Part shown: positions 47,801 through 60,340 of the stretch, piece after piece
Layout of the letters: every line of letters starts with the position of its first letter
How positions within the stretch are numbered: position 1 is the stretch's first letter
From: Fratercula arctica
Lineage: Eukaryota > Chordata > Aves > Charadriiformes > Alcidae
Length of the DNA: 64,000 bases
Direction of reading: 5' to 3'
Assembly: GCA_947846985.1 (NCBI GenBank)
Contig: CANTUZ010000002.1
Coordinates: 12,197,587 to 12,261,586 of the forward strand
Made by a program: the position numbers and the translations under genes
The notes under the pieces: model-generated
What the model was told of the DNA's origin: nothing
The model's input: only the letters and a program-made list of their open reading frames with translations
The model's database searches: none

Positions 47801-49150
47801 CAACAGGCTGGTCCTGCTTTGCCTTCGCCAGGGCTACAGTTCCAGCACTGCAGTCAACAGTGTGACGTGTGACATACGAATCATACCGGAAAAAAAGACA
47901 TAAAATGCACAGCTAAGGGCTGAGCCTTGGGGGGGAAAAAAAATCATAATGTTGGAAGGGACTGGCAGTATTCTGCTGAATTAGAGCTTCAGCTCACGCT
48001 TGCAGCTTGGCCGTCCATAAATAGCAGAGCAGCCGTGCCAGGCAGCCACCGGAGGCTCTCTCAGACAGCGACCGCACACTGTCCAGGCTGCATAAATTAA
48101 AATCCTTTTGCCACTTCCAACTCGCTAGAGCTCCTTCTCCCCTCCCACAGCTTTGCTGACCACCACCAAGGGCTCTCCATCCATCTGGCGTGGCCTACAG
48201 ACGAGGATGCTTATCCTATGTCAAGTACAATCCTTCCCAGTGGGAGAACAAAAACCCTAACCCTCCCCAAAGAGCCTTAAATATCCATTTTTATATAAAA
48301 ATAGAGAAGATGTTTTGTAGCAGGTGACTAGCTGATTTGTTTGGAGGAGTGTATGACAATCTTGAAGCTACGAAAAGGAGCCTTCACGCCCACCTCCTGT
48401 CCCTAATTAAGGGAGAAATAAGTCCTCCTGTCACATACGCCCCAGCCAGACAAAGAACTCCCGTATGACGTAGAAGACAGCACGCTTAGATGAAAGGGAA
48501 ATTCAAAAGGCAGCACAGCCCTGTTTTCTTACCGGCACCATCAAAAAGGAAGGAAGGAAGAAAGAAAGAATGTCAAAGAGCAGTGGTATTTAGAGGCGGA
48601 GATCACCAAAAGTATTCTTGCTTCACAAAAGACTTGTGAGTCCAGGGAACTTCTTGGTTCCTTGCAAGTGTTTTGGTCTGGTACAAGCTGTTACATCACC
48701 CCACAGAACATCGCCCAATCTTGATTTTTCCTATGTAAGTTAAAAACAACTGATAGAAAATCCAACAAATAGTTTGGGGATTTTTTTAAATACTAAACCT
48801 CAAATCGAAGGATTTTAGCATATTCATGCACATTAAGACTGAAGTGTTCCAAACAGAACTGAAACCACTCATGCTTTAATGTTAGCATACAAGCAATTCT
48901 GTCTAAAATAAAGGAAGCTACCACCTTGATTTAGCAAGCACTTGTCTCTGCCTTACTCAATTATAGAGATGTCTACACAGAAACACTTCCGTATGCTGAA
49001 GAGTAACTTGTAATAGCCAACTACGCCAGTTGGCCAAACCTCGATGCCCTTGGTGATTACATAGACTTTGTTGAAATACATCATAATCACAATCATGTAT
49101 TTTGGCAAAACACTACAGAAGGCAACGGAGAGAGGAGATTTGTGTCTTCA
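44801..49150. other. Non-coding, AT-rich DNA
   Basis: No recognisable gene. A 142-codon ATG-initiated minus-strand frame at 47095-47523 ends in a GC-richer Ala/Gly stretch and has no domain I know. A GGAA/GAAA run lies at 48547-48570. A single AACCCTAACCCT word at about 48252-48263 is telomere-like but only two units long. Confidence 0.55.
48547..48570. repeat. GGAA/GAAA microsatellite
   Basis: A short GGAAGGAAGGAAGAAAGAAA run. Purine-rich tetranucleotide slippage product, likely polymorphic. Confidence 0.8.
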
Positions 49151-49890
49151 CAGATTCAAAGAATTACCGTTCGAAGGGACCTTAAAGATCATCTAGTTCC
49201 AACCCCCCTGCCATGGGCAGGGACACCTCCCACTAGACCAGGCTGCTCAAAGCCCATCCAGCCTGGCCTTGAACACCTCCAGGGATGGGGCAGCCACAGC
49301 TTCTCTGGGCAACCTGTTCCAGTGTCTCACCACCCTCACAGTAAAGAACTTCTTCCTAATATCTAATCTAAATCTCCCCACTTTCAGTTTAAAACCTCTA
49401 CCCCTCGTCCTATCGCTCCACTCCCTGATAAAGAGTCCCTCCCCATCTCTCCTGTAGCTCCCTTTAGGTACTGAAAGGCTGCTATAAGGTCTCCTCAGAG
49501 CCTTCTCTTCTCCAGGCTGAACAACCCCAACTTTCTCAGCCTGTCCTCATAGCATAGGTGCTCCAGCCCTCTGATCACCTTTGTGGCCCTCCGCTGGACC
49601 CATTCCAACAGGTCCATGTCCTTCTTATGTTGGAGGCTCCAGAGCTGGACACAGTACTCCAGGTGGGGTCTCACCAGAGCAGAATAGAGGGGCAGAATCA
49701 CCTCCCTCGACCTGCTGGCCACGCTTCTTTTGATGCAGCCCAGAATGTGGTTGGCTTTCTGGGCTGCGAGCGCACATTGCCGGGTCACACTGAGCTTCTC
49801 ATCAACCAACACCCCAAGTCCTTCTCCTCCAGGCTGCTCTCAATCCATTCTCCGTGCAGCCTGTATTTATGCTTGGGATTGCCCCAACCT
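49151..49890 (-). mobile_element. CR1 LINE, longest copy in the window (740 bp)
   Basis: A minus-strand CR1 copy. The 3' tail is degenerate (CAGATTCAAAGAATT on the plus strand at 49151). The body covers the 3' untranslated region, the ORF2 C-terminal segment and the end of the reverse-transcriptase region up to the 5' truncation at about 49890, where similarity stops at GCCCCAACCT. It carries the TCTAGTGGGAGGTGTCCCTG variant. No target-site duplication is obvious, as is usual for CR1. It is the best piece here for subfamily assignment. Confidence 0.95.
49230..49890 (-). pseudogene. CR1 ORF2 C-terminal part, disabled
   Basis: The translated minus strand gives a clear CR1 ORF2 tail. Residues such as [40 protein letters not shown] and [17 protein letters not shown] are visible, followed by [19 protein letters not shown]. 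Three lesions can be placed. A missing C in the run near 49811-49815 shifts the frame relative to the upstream [14 protein letters not shown] segment. A TGA at 49495-49497 replaces the Arg codon after LEKRRL. A missing C near 49252-49254 shifts the last codons. Endonuclease and polymerase catalytic motifs are absent through 5' truncation. It is a fossil with no enzymatic role. Confidence 0.9.
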
Positions 49891-52800
49891 GATTAATCAA
49901 TTTTCTCACTTTGTTGATGCTTAATTTCCATGCACTTTGCTGTCACCCTTGCAAAAGCTCACTCTCCCCCGCAACTGCCACTGCTTGTACAGAGTTTTCC
50001 AGTTTCCTTCACAAGGTTGCATGCCAGGACTTGGTTTTTCTGCTTTAAATAATTCAGTTTTCAGTTGTTTCTGTAAAAGAGAACTGAGAGGTTGAAGGGT
50101 TTCTTCTCCACTGGAAGCTCAAGGAAACACAGGCAGATAAATTGAGTGACTCACCATGAGGGTTATGTCTGAAGCAAAATGGGTGGAAGATACTACAGAG
50201 TGCACGCAAACCTACAAAAATTATGCAGTCCTGCAGCAGCTTTACATGAGCAGGAGAAAAAGCACAAAAGAGAAGAGAAAATGAAGAAAAGCATGATTCT
50301 GTGCCAGGAAAGGCAGAAGCAGGGGAGAGGAGTCCCAGAAATGACACCCAGCAGCACACAATGACAGAACAGAAGCTGAGGGAGAAGGTGGCAGCCGGTG
50401 GGGTGCAGCCCGGGGTGAACTAGAAGAAGGGTTAAAAAAATAATGATCTCTTGTGAGTTGAAGTTGGAAAGCATGGAAGGCCCCAGGAAAGAAGGCATCA
50501 GCTCTCATCCCTGGTGCAGGCCCCAGGTCTCTAAAACCCTTCCCAGACAACACTCTATCCAGAAGTAATGTCTTTTCTTTGGAGAAAATTAAAAATTGAG
50601 ATGAAGTACTGCTGCCTGCAAGCTCTGAGTATAGGAAACACAGGGCTTTTTCACCGTCAAAAGACATCCTACAGATATCTAATGGGGTCTCCAAGTGTAA
50701 GCAAAACTCGAAAAAAGTTCTAGTTAATTTTAGCTCAGAAGACTCCACTTCCACCCCATAGCAATCACAGGCTCCCCTACAGCCTTTCCCCTCCTTGTAT
50801 TCGCATTTTTTTCCCAGCTCCTTCTGCACAAAAGTAGCTTTAATCCCCCACGCTTCCTGAATGCGCCATTAAATACAAGTTATTCTACAACCTTTACACA
50901 TCACAGAGCTTAAAATGTCATTAAACTCAAGAGCAAGCAAGTAGGTCTCTCAGACTTACGGTTTTCAGTAACAATGTTGAGTAGGTAGCGCTGAGCAGGG
51001 CTGCATATTAATAAATTCGTTCAGCAAGTGTTCAGTTTAAGATCCAAGTACCAGATGCATCATTCATTACCCCAAATGAAATTACTTACAGAACTTAAAA
51101 ATACGTGCAAGACTTCTGCAACCGACAGCAGAATATAGCCCATCATTCGCTCTTCATGCTAAATTAATAATCTACACAATTAAATGCTTGCAATTAACAG
51201 GCGTTCATTATTTTTGCAGTGTATTTCTGTAATTGCTAATGTAGTATAAAAATCCTGAAAACTGTCTGGGGGTTCATTTGAGGGATTTATTAAAATACCA
51301 TGGAGCCTTACAACAAGCACCACCAAAATCGAACAATGTCTACAGGAGAAAAACTACAGACATTTAATTACTGAGCAAGGTTTTAATCAAACCTCTCTAT
51401 TCTCCTTCATGATAACAAAAGAGATGTTTCGGCACCAGGCCAGGAATATAACTGTAAATTTACATGTTCTTTACTTCTGAAGAAAAGAGGTTAAAAATTC
51501 ATTTTTAGCTCAATGTAGTAATTATTTAAAATCTCTGACACAAACTGCTGAAATGTTAAATGTATTTAAAATTTAAATGTGAAACAAGAGGAAAAAATGG
51601 GATAACACTGAAAAAAGACCATTTCTCCTCCCCATGGCCTCTTTAAGGATTACTGTTTTTCATAACATCAGGTGAAACGATCCTAAAATACAGTCAAAAT
51701 GTGGTACGGTTTCCAAATCCCCACGTTTGGCTCTCTCTGGGCCACCGACCCCGCGGCCATCTCAGCCCAGCCCAGAAAGCCGTGGCACAAGTTCTGCACC
51801 ACTCTGACTCCCAGTCAAGGAGTTCTGAAGTAAAAGTTTTTGCGTTTCCTCTGATGTTGAGCAATTTAACTCATTGGCTAAGTTAAAGAAATCTTTCCGA
51901 TGGGAATATTCTAAACGCTATCGCCTAATCGTACACGATACTGAAATCTGTGACCATATAAGTTATCCATTGACCATTTAAGTACGTTTAGTCATACATA
52001 CATATTCAGCCACATCTGGCCTACAATATTGTATTCTTCCACCTGCAACCTATGTTTAAAAAATGTATGAACTAAGCCAACTGCAAAGCTCTTTTCTGCA
52101 GATACTGTCAGCAGTTCAGACTTCCCCCCATCCCACAGACACGGATCGTGCTTGTAACTGGTACAGAGCATAGAAAAAAAGTACAAAAGCTTCCCCAAAA
52201 AACCAACGTGCTTAAAAATTTTGCAAATTTTTATTCCATACTTTTTAAAGCACACAGATTAGTCTAAGTACCATTCCCTTCTTCCATTCTTGAATGGCTC
52301 AGGTAACATCATTAGTCTTCATTTTATTTTTTAGGAACAAAGTGAACCTTTTTCTAAGTAGGGTAACAAGGAAGAAAATTTTAAGAAAAATTAAGGGAAA
52401 AATTTGCCTAGCATCATAATAGCTTGAGTTTACACAATTTTTGACAATCACATTTATCAAAAAGATTTTGAATAATTCAAATAAAAATGACGCACCAAGA
52501 ACACAGCGCTTGGCCAGTGACTTTGAGAACAAAGCCCTAAGCTGCAACCTGAGTGCCGAAAGAAAAGAAAATCAGCCACAGTTTTATTACAGCACTTACT
52601 ACACTTCCACCTCCCAGAAACCTCCCGCCGTTACACCTTGTGCCTTCAAGTGAGTTATCTCCAGTCTCACGATCAATTTGCAAAAGCGACTGAGGCTTTT
52701 TTGGGTGGGGAGAGACTCGTTCTCACAGACAATTTTTCCCCCACTACTGCGCATTACTGGGTTTTGTATATTTGCACGTAGAAAAAAAGTATAACCTTCA

Positions 52801-55234
52801 GGAAAGGCAATCCATGGGAGTAAATCTCTAAACTGGACGTCTGCAGTAAGCTGATGGAGTGGATGATCTCAGGGAGCGTGACCGGCAGCGCAGCACTCTG
52901 CTGAGCCAAACGCCGCGGGCAGCGCATGTCCCTCCATCCCAGGAGATGCCTGTCTTCCTGCAGAGCAGCTTCCCACTTCCAGTCTTAACTCTCCTCTTCT
53001 CCTTCTTTGCAGAAACGCCATCATTTGGCTGTTCCCATGACCTACTTACTCAATAGTGCATCTTCTCCTTCTGGAAGCAACTTAACATTATCTACTGATA
53101 AAAAGCAAAAAGCAGACAAAGAATGCTCTATACAGACTGCAGGTGAAAAGACATTTGGAAATAAAAATAAGACAGATTTTATGAGTATATTCTAACATAT
53201 CTGGAGCAAAGTGGCGTATACCTACACTCAGCTAACAAGAAACTGTCTGCAGTTAATTTTAAAATAACAATACTGGAAAAATGAGAGATGAAGATGCAGA
53301 AGGCTAAGTGAGAAGAGTTAAATCTGCAGTGCTGTAAAAAGCACACATGAACCGCAAGACAGCCATCCCGAGAGAGGCCATAATGCTCCAGGACAGTATT
53401 CCCGCTCCACCGCTGGCACCAGCAGAGAAAAATGCTTAAGCTCATCCTTAACTTTAGGCCCTCAACTGACCGCAGTAGCTATGGTTTATCAGCTTGACAG
53501 TCTGCCATTCCAACTCAGCTGACAACAGCCAAGTACAAGCACAATATTCACATGCTTAAAATCAGTTGTGCTCAAGTGCTTCGAGGTATTGGTTCCATAC
53601 CCCATCTCATCGCTTAATTGAACAACTACATTGCTCAGGTCCATAGGTATTTCTGAGCACCAAGGAAGGTCTAAACGACTGTTGCAACTCATTCCTCTGT
53701 TCCTAAAAATGTAGCAGGAAGATGTTTTAAAATGCCAAAATGTTATGAACCATTTTGATGCGTTTACCAGTTCTCACTATTTCAGATAGTCGCTGTCAAC
53801 TGAGTCTGAGCGTATCTGCCAGCCAAACTGATAGCAGATATCAAGGCACCACGGAAAATGTTCTTGCATGCTGCTATGGATGGTATGCATTGCACGGCAC
53901 CGTTCCACCTCACGTGGTTAGATAGGACAAGTCAGTACATTTAAAGGTGTCAGAAGTTAATACATTTGTCAAATGTCACGCGGTGGTCTCTTTGGCTGGC
54001 TTAGCTGTTATAAAGCCGTCTTGCCTAAAAAGTGGCTTGGTTTAAAGTTCTGATTTTTACCTTGGCACAGTCGAAACTCCTACAACTTACTGTTCGCGCC
54101 TGTGTAAATTTATTCCTGCAAGTTCAGAAGACACAGATGCCTGTTGGAGGGGGAGATAAGTATAGTCTAAATTAGAGCTCACGATTGCTGCTAGCACTGG
54201 ATCAAGAATGAAATGCCATCTATCACAAAACCCGCATGCTTGGAGTTAACCTTCTGTGGGACCCGGTCCTTTCCTTCCTGAAGGGGCAACAAATCAGAGA
54301 TTGCATCGTCTTCATTTCCCTGATCAAAATATATTTCATCAAAACACACTGAATCTAAACAACAGGATTTAAAGGTGCTCGCAACAGTTCATTGCTATGG
54401 GAATAGGGGTGAATTTGGTCCAGAGCATGCTGGTGAGCCGGCTGTGTTAGGGCTGCACACTACCCGGTTGTGCCTCTCTATATTCAGGTCATTTTATGTG
54501 CTTTCTAAACTGCATAAAAGATTATTTTTTTTTCTGTTCTGGTTTTTATCTTTCTAACTGGGAGCATACTCATAAAAAGATTATAACACAATTTTGCAAT
54601 TCAGGAGAAGTAGAATAGTCAACGCGTGCTCACTTTATAAGAAACTGGAGTTTTGGTTTGTTCATGTGGATTTTAATACTCTAAATTTTATTAGAAAAAG
54701 CAGGTGTTTTCAATGAGAAACCTTATTCCAGTGAAAAGTTGTATTTATAGTTGTTTATTAATCCTGCATTTTGCTCTAATACTATCGCATGCTACTCCAA
54801 GCAAATACAATCATGTCTTGTCCTGGCACCCCTTTAACTTATGTTCCTAAAGCAATCCTTGTGCAGACTTTTCTTTTACGACTCAACTGCTTTTTGCCTG
54901 GAATAAATATGAAAACCACTTAAGACCTGAGGTTTGCAAACGCTTAGCCCACATCTACCGAGACCTTTTGAAGATGAAGGCGGGCTGGCCGAGTCTGCTG
55001 TCGCGAGCTGGCCAGATGTTGGCCAGCTCTACCAGAAGCCGTGGTAGCCACGTTAGTCCTGTGCGTCAAGAGAACACCTCCAGCTCCCCGGCAGGCAGGA
55101 CTGACAGTCAGCAGTTCTCAACCCAAATCTATTGCTAATAGTTATTGCACTGGAAACGCATAACTTAGCTTACCCTTCCTACTCAAAAACGAAAACCAAA
55201 TTTCTTCTCTTCCACTGCTAAGCAAAGTTTTAGC
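49891..55234. other. Non-coding, mostly AT-rich DNA
   Basis: No recognisable gene. A 195-codon minus-strand frame at 50242-50829 begins at a GTG and shows no known domain; its last ~20 residues are Phe/Leu-rich. The AT-rich stretch 51155-51300 has densely spaced TAAT/ATTA words. The region 53700-54130 has an unusual mix of words but no assignable feature. Confidence 0.55.
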
Positions 55235-55256
55235 AAAAAAAAAAAAAACAAAAAAA
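55235..55256. repeat. Poly-A run, interrupted
   Basis: Fourteen A at 55235-55248, one C, then seven more A, followed by A/C-rich sequence. Simple repeat; no sign of a processed transcript upstream. Confidence 0.85.
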
Positions 55257-55984
55257 CCCAAACCCCAAACAACAGAAACACATGGGGAGCAGAAAAAATG
55301 ACCACAAACATTTTTCCTTAAATCAGGATCACCTAAAAGATCAACGGGACATAAATTATTTGTGAGCCTAGCTATTTCTGTAAACACTACTGAATGTTAC
55401 ATCAAAGGCAAAGCAAAAAGCCCATGAAAAACAGTACAAAATAACTTCCACTAACCTACTTCAGTCACTGACTTCATAGGTGTTTCTTTTAATGGAAATA
55501 AATATTTCTATATGTGCGTCATTTCGAAACTGATATTGATGATTTAAACACATCACTCCCTACGTATTCAAGATATCTCCAAAGTGTCATGATATTTTCT
55601 GTATATGCTGCAACACTGAGGCAAAGCATGGTGTGTTAAACATGGTATGTATGCCTTCATTTATTACATCTTTACTTCATTTTGGCTTAACATTACTTTT
55701 AACATTACTTTATATACTTTTGTATTATATCCACAACTACACAATTTTGCCACACAAAGTCCAGGGAGAAACTTTCAAAATGCAAAGCAAAGAGTCAGCC
55801 ACTAGGCTAATGTTTATAAAATAATACTGATTTTACGGAAAACAATCAAAGTACAGGGAAAAAACACTGTTCTGCACACAACAGATCTGACACGGCAGAA
55901 ATAAACATTCCTTACCCTTCCTCAGGCAAGTCCTTCGCCTGCCCAGACTCTTAAGAGTTGGAGGCATTTCCAAAGATTAATGGA

Positions 55985-56115
55985 AAAGCGGGCTCCTGGG
56001 GGCCGCATGCCTCTCCCTCCGCAGGGCACACGAGGCGCAGGCCAGCGCTCGCAGTCGTTAAATAAGGAGCGTGGCCGGTGTCTCTGCGCTGGCAGAGGGA
56101 AATGACGCGTCCGGT
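55985..56115. promoter_or_regulatory. Third isolated CpG cluster
   Basis: Fourteen CpG dinucleotides between 55989 and 56113, including CGAGGCGCAGGCCAGCGCTCG near 56031-56051 and ACGCGTCCGG near 56105. The flanks are AT-rich. No ORF, TATA word or transcript evidence is visible. It could be a small unmethylated regulatory element or simply a GC-rich relic. Confidence 0.3.
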
Positions 56116-58588
56116 ATTAAACTGTTCCCCTTACAAGCCTGTTTTTGCTAAAACCACTTTAAAAATAACCGGACACTTACAACTTGAATGAAAAGCAAGC
56201 CAGTGACCCTGGAAAAAGAACACAGGCCCATAATTTGATACAGTAAATTATGTTCCCTCTCTCTGTAGAAGTGCTCAACACTATTGCTAAAAATACGAAC
56301 TTTGCTTTACCTACTTCAGATGCATTAAGATTTATCTTAAGATAATTTTTTTCTTTTTTTAATGATCAATAAGAAGTAAAAAATAATTATATTTGCTTTG
56401 TTCACTTGTAGCCGAAAAGGAATGCACAGTTGTTTTTAATTAGACTACTGGCCTTTGTCAAAACTTGCTAAACCAATTCTGAATCCTTTCCTGCTTCGGA
56501 ACGCCTCAAGGCCCTCTGTAATTAGGGTACTGCTGGCGCGCCGAGGGGCAAACGGAAAATCGCTGCTTTACAGCACCCTTTTGGTGGCAGTGTACAGAAA
56601 ATCCATCATCTGACTTGCTATCCACGTTTCAAGGAAATAATGCTTTGATAAATGTCTGAAAGAGCCCAAACTTTGATTAGCTTAGGAAAGACAGAAATTC
56701 AGTTCTGTTGTGCTATAAACTGGGATTTCCATCTGCAGATGGACCTGGCCGTCCAATCTGTGTCACAAAGTGCTGTGGTATCTGTCCGCGTTTCTCCAAT
56801 AAACAATATATTACAGTTCTGGCTGTTGCCATCTGGCAAAACTGAGTCTGAATTTCATAAACCACCATCACTCTTCATTATTTGGGGCATATTCTGTAAG
56901 CATACAACTTACCACAGCTAATAATATGATTTACTATATCTAAATTAGATTCATTTAACTGAGAAATCTTGGAAGTCACTGCACAATTCAGTTCTCTAAC
57001 ACAACTCAGTATTCATTTCATAACCTAAGATTAGCTGATAAAGACGTTTTCTGTACTGACTGCTTACAGTTCCTGCCTTTAGCTTCTTTTAAAAGTTTCA
57101 CAGGAAAAGTTGGAGCTAAGCTTACCTAAGCCTCCCCACTCAAGACCTCCCTCTAGCACACCCACTAGCACATAGCGCAGCCCAGTGCCGCTGCTACATA
57201 TTCTATGTCTATTTAAATGTATATTTATATTTACACTATATTTAATAAAAATTTAATATCGACACTAACAATAAGCACCATTTGTACACGTGGACTGCAC
57301 ATACACAACTACATCTGCTGTTCTTAGATCCTAGCATAACAGTGACTTCCAAAGTGGCAGGTTCAAAGAATACTATTTACTGATACAAATCAAAACCTGA
57401 TGAATAGTTTTATAGCTGGTTTTGGCGTCATCACCCGGTAAAGCAAACATACCCTTCTCTGCCCAATTCTTGCTTCGGGAAAATCTGACTTCTTGTGATG
57501 TCTGCACACTTTTACGTGTGCACGATTGCCTAAGTATCATTTTCAATTTCAATAAAAGCATGTATATAAGGATTAGACTGTTATGAACACTGCAGTGCAG
57601 ATCTAAATAACTCAGTCTGCCAAACTAGTGTTACCATGGAAACAAAACTAATGTACTGTGACCACAGCTCCGACTGCATTACTTAAGACCATCTGGTTAA
57701 AACAAATATTTCTGTGGCACAGTATTTGTTCTTAATTGTGTACTGAGCATTTTTCTTTTTTTTTTAACATCCACAAATATATTACATTTTATATATGTTT
57801 TTGTATTACTATACTCTGTTCCAGTTTTTGTGATGCTATAGGTGATTTTAGTTACATTTAACATGCTTATGAATAAATCCGTCAGTCTCTAAGTTAATCA
57901 AGGCTGGATGAAGGTAAATGGTCCGAAGTTCCCCGTTCTCTTGCAATCTTTTCCTATTCCTGCATCACAGTACCACTGAAGAAACACCATTTATTCTCTA
58001 CTGGGAACGCAACCGTGTGAGAGAGCGCAGCCTGGCAGCGAGTGGTGCAGCTCCCAGTCACCCACTTCCAGCTTCTTGACTGCGCTGAAGGTGAGAAGCA
58101 CCTTTCAAGTCCATCGGCAGCTCCTCCAGCAGCTCCTCACCAGCACGGGGCAGAGCGCCCCCAAACTGGTTGGCTGCTTTGAAGCATTTTTCAGACTAAT
58201 AACTCATTGCCTGCCTCTAGCCTGGAGAAGTTTAATACTCTGAACTGAGATGTGTCACCACAGATACTATTCTGATAAGAAATGAAACGCTTTTACAGCT
58301 AAATGTAGATTGACCAGATCGTCGGCGATATGAACACAGAAATGTGAGGACAACCTTCCCTATTTCTAAAACTGGAAATCTATTTTATTCCAAGGGAAGC
58401 ATTAAATTAACAAACAGATGAAGTAGAAAACAAGTAGATCCATTTCTTATTTCAGTGTTTCTACAAAACTGCAATATTCAATTCTTACTTAACAGGGACA
58501 GGGAATAAATATATATTACATATATAATACATATGTAATAGATATTGCCCTTTCTAATTCAGATCTAGTAAAATAATTAGATGCCCAC

Positions 58589-58615
58589 AAAAAAAAAAAA
58601 AAAAAAAAAAAAAAA
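58589..58615. repeat. Poly-A run of 27
   Basis: Twenty-seven consecutive A. No polyadenylation signal is close upstream, no spliced-gene similarity precedes it, and no flanking direct repeat is evident. It is best treated as a simple homopolymer and not as a retrogene tail. Confidence 0.9.
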
Positions 58616-60327
58616 GGAAAAGCCCCATAATGCAAGTTTGTCTGTTTTTTGCAAGCTCCACAAAGTAACCGCGTTTGCAAAGACAGGTTTCCAGGCTGCG
58701 TTCTTGAACTGCACTATCGGTTTGTGGACAGATGACTTGGGAAAAATTGCACACAGTTGTTTTCCCAGCGATGAAAGGAGATAAACGTTGTCCATTATGA
58801 CAACTAAATATTAACAGCAGAATGATTTCCTGCCTGCACCAGTCCCCGGCCATAGAGGTGCATTCAGTCTTTTGGGCTCAGTTTAAGCGTTGCTCAAAAA
58901 TATGACTCGGAGAAGCAAATTTACAGCGGCATGGATTATCCACGCTGCCGGAGGTGTGAAAAGTGCAGGGGTTAATCCTGGCGAAGTGACCTGGAACCTT
59001 CTTTAGGCAGCTTTGTGGCATACAGCCTGTGAGACCTGCAGTGGGAAGGGGAGGGGGCTTTGCAGGAGCTGGGCTCCATCAGGGCAGCTGGAGAACGCTT
59101 TTGGCAAGAGCTGTGGTCAACGCACAGCAGCCTTAAGGAATCGTGGGTGATATTTTAAAGAAAACACAGAGCAATTAATCTACTACTATGTTTGCCTGCA
59201 TGTCTATCTACACATTTTATCTAGACATACTACCATGGTATGTGGGAACTTGTAATGTCTCAAATTATATGAGGTGTTGCACACTGATCTTGAAAACTAC
59301 AGCAGAAAGTTAAGAATTCAGCTGGATCCTCCACCATTTTATGAAATATATATCTAAGCAAAATATTACTGTCCTAAATTATGTGCTTCTGAATGCCACC
59401 ACTGGAAACAGAAGAAAAGCAGCTCTCGGTACAGAGCTCCTCCATATCCCCCAGGGCAATGCTTTTTGGAACAAACTTTGCTCAATCCTGCCACTATTTC
59501 ACTTCTTTTTTCTAATTGAGAAGATGCCTGGGAGATTATTTTTTTAAAGATCACGAATGTTAAGGAAGCATAATCTTGCTAGTTCATAATTACAACCGAG
59601 TATCAGATTGCCAACCACGTACCAGTCAAGCACTTCTTCTCATTAAGAAATCGGTAATTGCAGCAGGAGATGACTGAAGGAAATCAGCCAACGTCTCTAA
59701 CAAAAAAATATATGTTGCCATTTATCAGATGGATATAGGAAAGTGAACATCAAATTCTGGCTAAAGGCTCCAAGAAAACATGTCAGGAGCTAAATGCAAT
59801 ATAATTAAGAGGCGATTACAGAAGACCTTTATCTACAGCACGCAAAGCACCACACCTCCCGTGCCACACGCAGATTGTCTTTCTGCCAGGAGCTCCTCGT
59901 TTGGCTGCTAGGAAGGTATTCCCACAGGGGACGTTTCCAAAGGGATGTGCTCACGAGGCAGGAGCCGCCAGCCTCCCTTCTGCAGCCAGGAGCTCCGCAA
60001 GGACGCGACCATGAGCAGGGACCTGGCTCGGGACCTTGGGGCAGCACGTGCCTCCCCCGGAGCTGCCCCCGCCTTTACTCCGTTCATCTTGGGTGAGCTT
60101 CAAAGAAGAAACTGAAGTAAACTTGCTCCTCCGTCTCTGATAATTAATGATGGAGTTGCTGCCATCTGATGGATTAGTAAAGAGACAGGAAATTGGAGAG
60201 AGCAGCTACTCTGACTGCAAGACATGTTAAAAGCTGAATTATGTTTGGCTGACAGAACAAAAGAATTAAAATAAGTTCTGTGATATAGATGATTTGAGGG
60301 TAGATAATTAAGAGAGCCTTACTTCAC

Positions 60328-60340
60328 GGGGGGGGGGGGG
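60328..60340. repeat. Poly-G run of 13
   Basis: Thirteen consecutive G in AT-rich surroundings. Its length may be unstable or mis-called in sequencing. Confidence 0.9.

Noticed and set aside
48252..48263. Telomere-like AACCCTAACCCT
   Set aside because: Only two units; expected by chance and not an interstitial telomeric array.
58554..58615. Poly-A of 27 as the tail of a processed pseudogene
   Set aside because: No gene-like sequence, polyadenylation signal or flanking direct repeat is visible, and retrogenes are rare in birds because CR1 does not copy poly-A transcripts well.
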